A stretch of 59,275 nucleotides of DNA, taken from positions 58,765 through 118,039 of the forward strand of contig NZ_MUGS01000014.1 of assembly GCF_002222055.1 (NCBI RefSeq), read 5' to 3'. The position numbers and the translations under genes are program-made. The stretch is from Flavobacterium araucananum (GTDB lineage: Bacteria > Bacteroidota > Bacteroidia > Flavobacteriales > Flavobacteriaceae). Shown piece after piece: positions 54,486-59,275 of this stretch (the first letter of the stretch is position 1; the number at the start of each line of letters is the position of its first letter). Under the pieces are notes generated by a model, which did not search any database, was not told where the DNA came from, and saw only the letters and a list, made by a program, of their open reading frames with translations.

Positions 54486-54514
54486 AAAGGCTGTCACGGT
54501 TTGCAACAGCCTTT
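54486..54514 (-). terminator. Hairpin after the DUF932 gene
   Basis: AAAGGCTGT (54486-54494) and ACAGCCTTT (54506-54514) form a perfect 9-bp stem just past the DUF932 stop. No T-run on the minus strand, so it may be a processing or weak terminator site. Confidence 0.5.
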
Positions 54515-54529
54515 GGTTTATCTGCCTTC

Positions 54530-55603
54530 CTAATTCAGGTTTAGGATTTCTGCTCCATCTGCCTGAAAAGCCGTGCACAGTTCAAATGCCTTTTGGGCTT
54601 TTCCCTGAGCTGTGCCTCCCATTACAATGGACTGCAGTTTGGCTTCATTGTCTTTGTATTTTCGCACATTCTGATAGTAGCCCGTCACGCCATTGTATGC
54701 CCCGAAAAGCGTACCTTTTGTGGTTTCCATCTGCTGAGATTCGCTTGCCATGGCGTACGCAAAAGCATCATCTACCGTATTTTTAAACACGGTAGACACT
54801 TCGTCCTCAGCCCCTTTTTTAATTAAAGCGAGTGTTTCGGTATTGGGACATAATGCCAATTGAATCAACTTCTTAACCTGCGTATCTGTTATCTTCACTT
54901 TAGCCCAATCATTGAAGATACCTTCTAATTGATTGCTCAGTCTGTCCGCCAGTCCCATTACTTTATGGGCGTCATCAAGGCGCTGTTTAGCGCCTGATGT
55001 ATGTCGGATGCGCACCACGTTACTCATCGAGCGCAAAGAAGCGTTAAGGGTATTTTGGCATACGATGCGGATGGGCGTAAAAGCCGCCGTAATGCTTCCG
55101 CTCCCGTCGTGGGAGGTGGTCAGGAAAATATACTTTTCAGTCACATCATCCCCGTTTCCAACCCTGATATAATCAGGGAGTTTTGCCGTGATAAAAATGC
55201 GCTCTCCCTGCCCGAGTGCCCCTGCCGTTTCGTACAGTATGCCGTCACCCCCACCTACAATGGCATCAAAAAAGCTGAAAGCTTCACGGTTCTGCACGAT
55301 TTGGTAGTCTTTCCCTACCACACCCAGTACGGAATTGCTGTCGGTGCGGATAGTGGCAAAGCAGTCAGGTACTGCCAGTTCGGTACTGCCCATTTCAATA
55401 CCGCCCGCAGTTTGGATAATGCCCGATGCTTTTGTGTATAATGGACTTTTAGCCACCTCATAGTCAAGCCCTGCATGTCTGATGGCTTCGGCGCTTGTCG
55501 GGTACTGCTCCACGATCTGCCCGAGCCCGTGCCATGCTTTTTGCTTTACGCTGAAAAAAGAATACTTTCCTGTTTGACTGTTGTAATTGATATTATGTGC
55601 CAT
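54530..55603 (-). CDS. DUF932 domain protein (phage/plasmid-like)
   Basis: 357 residues. The start MAHNINYNSQTGKYSFFSVKQKAWHGLGQIVEQYPTSAEAIRHAGLDYEV and the body (CFATIRTDSNSVLGVVGKDYQIVQNREAFSFFDAIV) match the DUF932 family found on plasmids, phages and integrative elements, of unknown role. Typically next to PRTRC and ssb genes, as here. Intact. Confidence 0.92.
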   Translation of the reverse strand: MAHNINYNSQTGKYSFFSVKQKAWHGLGQIVEQYPTSAEAIRHAGLDYEVAKSPLYTKASGIIQTAGGIEMGSTELAVPDCFATIRTDSNSVLGVVGKDYQIVQNREAFSFFDAIVGGGDGILYETAGALGQGERIFITAKLPDYIRVGNGDDVTEKYIFLTTSHDGSGSITAAFTPIRIVCQNTLNASLRSMSNVVRIRHTSGAKQRLDDAHKVMGLADRLSNQLEGIFNDWAKVKITDTQVKKLIQLALCPNTETLALIKKGAEDEVSTVFKNTVDDAFAYAMASESQQMETTKGTLFGAYNGVTGYYQNVRKYKDNEAKLQSIVMGGTAQGKAQKAFELCTAFQADGAEILNLN

Positions 55604-55659
55604 GATATTTGATTTTAAAAGTTTGAAAATAATATTGTTTAGAACTCTTTACTGCCTGC

Positions 55660-56070
55660 TCAAAACGGGATGTCGTCCTCAGGCTCTTTTACGGTAGCTT
55701 TTTTGTTTTCTCCCTGCTCTGCACTCTGCCCTGTTGTCACTGCCTGCGCATCTTCGGACTTCTTCCCGCCTCCGTGCAGTTTGATATTCGAGGTATTGAA
55801 GTTCAGCCCCGCTCGGGGTTCCCCGTCATTGCCTTTCCACGCCCTTGCGCTTACCATCCCTGTAAGTTCCACCACCGTGCCTTTGGTCAGCCACTCGGCA
55901 ACCCTTGGGCTTATCCAGTAGGCGCATTCAAAAAAGGTAGTCTGCTCTACCCTGTCGCCTTTTTTGTTTTTGTAGCTCTCGTTTATGGCTACTGAAAAAT
56001 TTACTACCTGTCTGCTGTCTGACAAGGTGCTTACTTTCGCATCTTTTGTCACTCTTCCTGTAATGTTCAT
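55660..56070 (-). CDS. ssb: Single-stranded DNA-binding protein, element-encoded
   Basis: 136 residues. Residues 1-100 are an OB-fold (NITGRVTKDAKVSTLSDSRQVVNFSVAINESYKNKKGDRVEQTTFFECAYWI), with a flexible linker and the conserved acidic tail EPEDDIPF that recruits partner proteins. An element-specific copy that probably protects transferred single strands; the chromosomal ssb is elsewhere. It lies just after the palindrome region. Confidence 0.95.
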   Translation of the reverse strand: MNITGRVTKDAKVSTLSDSRQVVNFSVAINESYKNKKGDRVEQTTFFECAYWISPRVAEWLTKGTVVELTGMVSARAWKGNDGEPRAGLNFNTSNIKLHGGGKKSEDAQAVTTGQSAEQGENKKATVKEPEDDIPF

Positions 56071-56769
56071 GATTTCTAGTTTTTAAATTTTTACTTTCTT
56101 TTTCACGCCCCGCATTTTTACTTTTTACCTTTTTTTACTTTCTTTTTTTTTTGAAATTTTATTCGGCAATGAGAGCAGGCGCTGTTTTGTTTCATCATTG
56201 CTTTTTTCAATATTTCAATTCTCATTTCTGACATTTTTTTTTATTCGTCTAAAGAGCCGCAGTATGCTATGTTTTGTTTCATGAGCATAAAAAGGTGAGT
56301 GTCCGGCAAAAGCAAGGCTCTTGCAAAAAATACAACCCGGATGGGTGGAGATTTTTTGGCAAGACCTGAAAGGCCCGGCCTTGCTTTGGCTCAAGGACAC
56401 GGACTACCTTTGCTCCTGAAATAAACAGAAGCATACAGGGTCTTTGATAAAAAGCAAAGGGGAAGCAATTGGGATACTGTGGATAAACAGCAGTCAGGAA
56501 GAAAAGCAGTATGCACTGGGTGAATTCCTAAAGTTGTCCCCTGAATCTACGAAGTACTGTAAAGGACACGGACTAAAAATATTTAGTGACAGCTATTGCC
56601 GCACAGCTAAAAAGATTTGGTATTTATTCTTATATTCGCTAAAAAACCTTAATAATTGACAAAGCCAACTACAAAAAGTTGTGTTGGTGCCATTTTATGG
56701 CCGGTATAGATTAGTGGGTAGCAAGTGTAACTGATACTGTAAATAGACACATAATACTTATAAATAATA
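56071..56769. other. Noncoding region with strong secondary structure
   Basis: This gap of about 700 bases between the ssb operon and the ATPase gene contains a 102-nt palindrome (56299-56400). It also contains a second hairpin (CCTTTGCT 56407-56414 with AGCAAAGG 56453-56460) and a 14-bp direct repeat AAGGACACGGACTA (56393-56406 and 56562-56575). Short reading frames here are probably not genes. Candidate replication/transfer origin or RNA gene. Confidence 0.6.
56299..56400. repeat. 102-nt imperfect palindrome
   Basis: From outside in: GTGTCC/GGACAC, GGCAAAAGCAAGGC/GCCTTGCTTTGGC, TCTTGCAAAAAAT/ATTTTTTGGCAAGA, ACCC/GGGT around a GGAT tip, with a 13-nt bulge on the right. It could extrude as a cruciform or fold as a long RNA hairpin. 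Function unknown. Confidence 0.8.
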
Positions 56770-58194
56770 ATGCAAGGAGTAAGAATATTAAATAGCATAA
56801 TTAATGGACAATCATTCCCAGTCAGTCCTTTATCTGTAGCAAATGCAGAAAAAAATTTCTTTACTGTAATTATTGGAAATAATGCGGCTGGTAAAAGTAG
56901 GTTTTTAGTAGGTATTTTGAATTCTTTAAGACATGCAGGTAATCAAAGACTAAAAGGAAATGATGAGAAAATTGAAATTGAACTCTTATTCAATGGTGAA
57001 AACAAAATTATTGGGAATCGTGATTATGGAACTTTATTCGAAATTCAAGATGAAATAAATCTTTTGTCAATCTCGAATAGCCTCTTTGATAAATTTCCTC
57101 ATCAAGTTAAATCAGATAAAAATTATGCATACGTAGGTTCTAGAATGACTGGTATTAGTACTCATAGACGTGCAATTATTAATGATTTAATGGACATTTT
57201 TAGTACTAATCTTCAAGATGAAACGTTTGTTAAAAAAGCAAAGCAACTATTTGATTTTCTTAAGATAAAACCAATAATTAAAATTTCACTTAGAAGTTCA
57301 TTTAGTTCAAATCATAGTCGAACTTCAAATCTTTTTGAAAATCTTAATTCACCACTAGATTTAAAAAATAGACTCCTCGAAATCTCAAAGCAAGGTTTCT
57401 ATAGACAACAATCAAATGTTATTGAGAAATATGCTAATAATGATGAATTCATATCTGGCTTTTTTGAATATTTACAATCTAACTTTTTTGACTTTAAAAG
57501 TTCTTCTAGAAAACAATTAAAATATCTTGAAATATATCTTGATGAGTCAAATACTAATTCATCCTTTGTAAATGAATATACTTATTTTTCACTTTTACGA
57601 AGATTAAATGTTTTGACTTATGAATATATAAAATTACAAAAAGGCAATTTAGAATATGATATTCAAGAATCAAGTACTGGTGAAATAGGATTACTTCTCA
57701 CATTTTTACGGGCTATTCCAGAATTAAAGTCCAATTCAATAATATTTATTGATGAACCAGAAATAAGTTTGCATCCTTCTTGGCAAATGAGATACATTGA
57801 CTTGTTAAAAAGTTTTCTTAAAGGCTATACTGGATGTCACGTTTTGATAGCAACACATTCTCACTTTTTGTTATCAGACCTTAAGGAAAACTTTGGGTCA
57901 GTTGTTGTTTTAAACAATACGAACGGTAAATTCACTGCTGAATTGAAAGACCATACTCCATACGGTTGGTCTCCTGAAGCAATTTTGTATGAAGTTTTTG
58001 GTGTAGTGAATGTTAGAAATCATTATTTTGAATATGATTTAAAAACAATGCTTTCACTCATATCTAATCGTTCTGATGATTTAAATAAAATCAAAAATTA
58101 CATAGAAAAATTCAAACAATTTAATTATCAAGATGGTGACCCCCTTCATTTAATAATTAAGGAAGCTGAAGCTTATGTCAAAGAAAAAAAGTAG
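56770..58194 (+). CDS. AAA/OLD-like ATPase, Septu PtuA-like
   Basis: 474 residues. Walker A GNNAAGKS at 36-43, an ABC-like signature (SSTGEIGLLL), Walker B IIFIDEPE followed by SLHP and the H-loop ATHSHFL. SMC/OLD-type ATPases with this layout drive DNA-targeting defence systems; here it is followed with a 20-bp overlap by an HNH nuclease, as in Septu (PtuA/PtuB). Low GC, unlike the PRTRC block. The Septu identity is by architecture only. Confidence 0.85.
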   Translation: MQGVRILNSIINGQSFPVSPLSVANAEKNFFTVIIGNNAAGKSRFLVGILNSLRHAGNQRLKGNDEKIEIELLFNGENKIIGNRDYGTLFEIQDEINLLSISNSLFDKFPHQVKSDKNYAYVGSRMTGISTHRRAIINDLMDIFSTNLQDETFVKKAKQLFDFLKIKPIIKISLRSSFSSNHSRTSNLFENLNSPLDLKNRLLEISKQGFYRQQSNVIEKYANNDEFISGFFEYLQSNFFDFKSSSRKQLKYLEIYLDESNTNSSFVNEYTYFSLLRRLNVLTYEYIKLQKGNLEYDIQESSTGEIGLLLTFLRAIPELKSNSIIFIDEPEISLHPSWQMRYIDLLKSFLKGYTGCHVLIATHSHFLLSDLKENFGSVVVLNNTNGKFTAELKDHTPYGWSPEAILYEVFGVVNVRNHYFEYDLKTMLSLISNRSDDLNKIKNYIEKFKQFNYQDGDPLHLIIKEAEAYVKEKK

Positions 58195-58843
58195 TCCCTT
58201 TTTATTTCAAAACCTTAAAGGGAAATCGATAAGTTTTGCTGCTGATGAACAAATAATCATTGATGGTTTAAAACCTTTATTAGGTGGTGAATGGGACGGA
58301 AAGATAAAAAAAGGTTGTGTTATAAGAAGAGTTGATAGAAATAAAGTTGTTACAAAAATAAAAGAGAAGTTAGAAAAAAAACAAGGAGAATACTGCATAT
58401 ATTGTGGTTTACATCAAGATCATTGTGGAAGATTAGAACGAGAACATATTGCCCCTAAAGGAACTGTATCATTTCCAACATTTATGTTTGAACCTCTTAA
58501 TCTTGTTCTTGCCTGTCATCATTGCAATGTTGATTTAAAAGGTGAATTTAATACTATTTCAAAATTTTCAACAAATTATTCTAAATGCAAGTTTAATATT
58601 GTTCATCCATATTTAGATGAAATTGAAAAGCATATTGTTTATGCTGTAGATAATGGTAGAGCTTTAATTAAAGCTGCACCTTGGTCAAGAAAAGGAAAGA
58701 AACATATTAAATTATTCGAATTAGATAGTGTTCCTAAAACTGATAAAAGAAGCGGATTATTAATAGTGAGTAGTCTAACTATAAGTAGTAAGTATGATAA
58801 AATATTAAATTCTGCTTTGAACAAAAAATTTATTAGGTTGTAA
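58175..58843 (+). CDS. HNH endonuclease, Septu PtuB-like
   Basis: 222 residues. A zinc-finger HNH core: YCIYCGLHQDHC, then EREHIAPKG (catalytic His region) and LVLACHHCNVDLKGE (second CxxC and Asn). It overlaps the ATPase gene by 20 bases, so they are translated together. The nuclease is the probable effector that degrades DNA once the ATPase is released. Length fits PtuB. Defence role is inference from gene pair and mobile-element setting. Confidence 0.87.
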   Translation: MSKKKSSPFLFQNLKGKSISFAADEQIIIDGLKPLLGGEWDGKIKKGCVIRRVDRNKVVTKIKEKLEKKQGEYCIYCGLHQDHCGRLEREHIAPKGTVSFPTFMFEPLNLVLACHHCNVDLKGEFNTISKFSTNYSKCKFNIVHPYLDEIEKHIVYAVDNGRALIKAAPWSRKGKKHIKLFELDSVPKTDKRSGLLIVSSLTISSKYDKILNSALNKKFIRL

Positions 58844-58896
58844 TTTATTGGCAAGATGATTAGTAAAAACAATAAACACCAGCTACCAACATAGAT

Positions 58897-59003
58897 GCTT
58901 GGCGAGATTGGGGTTTTAGGTTTAATGTAAAGTTTGTTTTGTATTTGGAAAATTTGTGTTTAACCGAAAAATCTCGCACCTTTATTCCCCAACCTAGCCA
59001 AGC
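58897..59003. ncRNA. Structured element between defence genes (possible ncRNA)
   Basis: GCTTGGC (58897-58903) pairs with GCCAAGC (58997-59003), and TTGGGG (58908-58913) with CCCCAA (58987-58992), separated by a symmetrical 4x4 internal loop, closing a 73-base apical region. GCGAGA/TCTCGC inside offers an alternative pairing. No promoter is identified; a structured RNA, recombination site or leader of the next gene are all possible. Confidence 0.35.
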
Positions 59004-59071
59004 GAATTCCGTTCCTGTGTCCTGAGCTGTCGCAAAGCCACAACATTATATGATATTTAAAGAACTACATT

Positions 59072-59275
59072 GTGCAAAAAATAGTCGAAATTATTGAATA
59101 TGAAAATGAAAGTCACAGAGTAGACTTTAAAAAGATTGAATATCCGTTAGGAAAGGACGCTAAAAAGAATGAGATCCTTAAAGATTTCTCTGCTTTTGCT
59201 AATCACTTATCTGACGATGATAAATTTATAATACTTGGTGTAAAAGAAAAGGAAGACAAATCAAAAGAAACTTTT
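59072..59275 (+). CDS. AlbA_2/Schlafen-like ATP-binding protein, truncated by window edge
   Basis: The 68 codons from GTG at 59072 to the window end encode an N-terminal AlbA_2 (divergent AAA-4) pattern: DFKKIEYPLGKDAKKNEILKDFSAFANHLSDDDKFIILGV. These domains are found in Schlafen-like and regulatory or defence proteins. No ATG is in frame; the ATGs nearby are in another frame, so GTG is the likely start. The C-terminal part is outside the window. Confidence 0.75.
   Translation, partial: MQKIVEIIEYENESHRVDFKKIEYPLGKDAKKNEILKDFSAFANHLSDDDKFIILGVKEKEDKSKETF

Noticed and set aside
56215..56400. 61-residue reading frame on the minus strand upstream of ssb
   Set aside because: It spans the 102-nt palindrome, lacks any recognisable pattern, and its sequence is explained by the repeat structure.
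56444..56659. 71-residue reading frame starting with TTG
   Set aside because: Non-ATG start, no family resemblance, overlaps hairpin arms and the direct repeat; kept as noncoding, although a small gene cannot be fully excluded.
56770..59003. Retron with PtuA/PtuB effectors
   Set aside because: No reverse transcriptase gene in the window; the structured element at 58897 alone is not enough.
48869..59275. Second copy of the tRNA-Arg 3' end (attR) within the window
   Set aside because: No repeat of the tRNA 3' sequence was seen by eye; the far end of the element is probably outside the window.

Overview
The window looks like a Flavobacterium chromosome (Bacteroidota). It is AT-rich, and several genes have TAnnTTTG promoter boxes instead of purine-rich ribosome binding sites. 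Dispersed palindromic and 7- or 8-bp tandem repeats fill the gaps, and the gene set (EttA, an HsdR-N orphan beside holA, a MutS2 form without Smr, DUF779 with an aldehyde dehydrogenase) is familiar from Flavobacteriia. This assignment rests on recognition, not on a database search.

Positions 1-40,240 are mostly core chromosome: DNA repair and replication (ung, mutS2, holA, pcrA/uvrD, recG), translation (ettA, a YciO/Sua5 protein, pheT), envelope genes (OmpA-like lipoprotein, glycosyltransferase, M1 peptidase, patatin), a complete RND efflux operon with its own promoter, a bestrophin channel, and an aldehyde module (AraC regulator, DUF779, aldehyde dehydrogenase) with AraC-type operator repeats. 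Accessory items are a GIY-YIG gene bracketed by palindromic repeats, a toxin/antitoxin pair in convergent orientation, and nested intergenic repeats.

Positions 40,300-48,130 hold two divergent units. One encodes an N-acetylmuramidase and two large proteins I do not recognise. The other encodes a small unknown protein, a membrane protein, a histidine kinase and a LuxR-type response regulator. They may form one signal-controlled system.

From a tRNA-Arg(ACG) gene at 48,795 to the window end lies one end of a mobile element. It starts with a large serine recombinase whose last codons are read from the tRNA antisense strand. A more GC-rich cargo block follows: a PRTRC cassette whose ThiF (E1-like), B (E2-like) and C (ubiquitin-like, ending in Gly) proteins look like a ubiquitin-type conjugation pathway, with DUF932 and SSB genes. 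After a 700-bp noncoding stretch with a 102-nt palindrome comes an AT-rich defence patch: an ATPase/HNH pair like Septu PtuA/PtuB and the start of a Schlafen/AlbA_2-type gene cut by the window edge. The other end of the element is outside the window.
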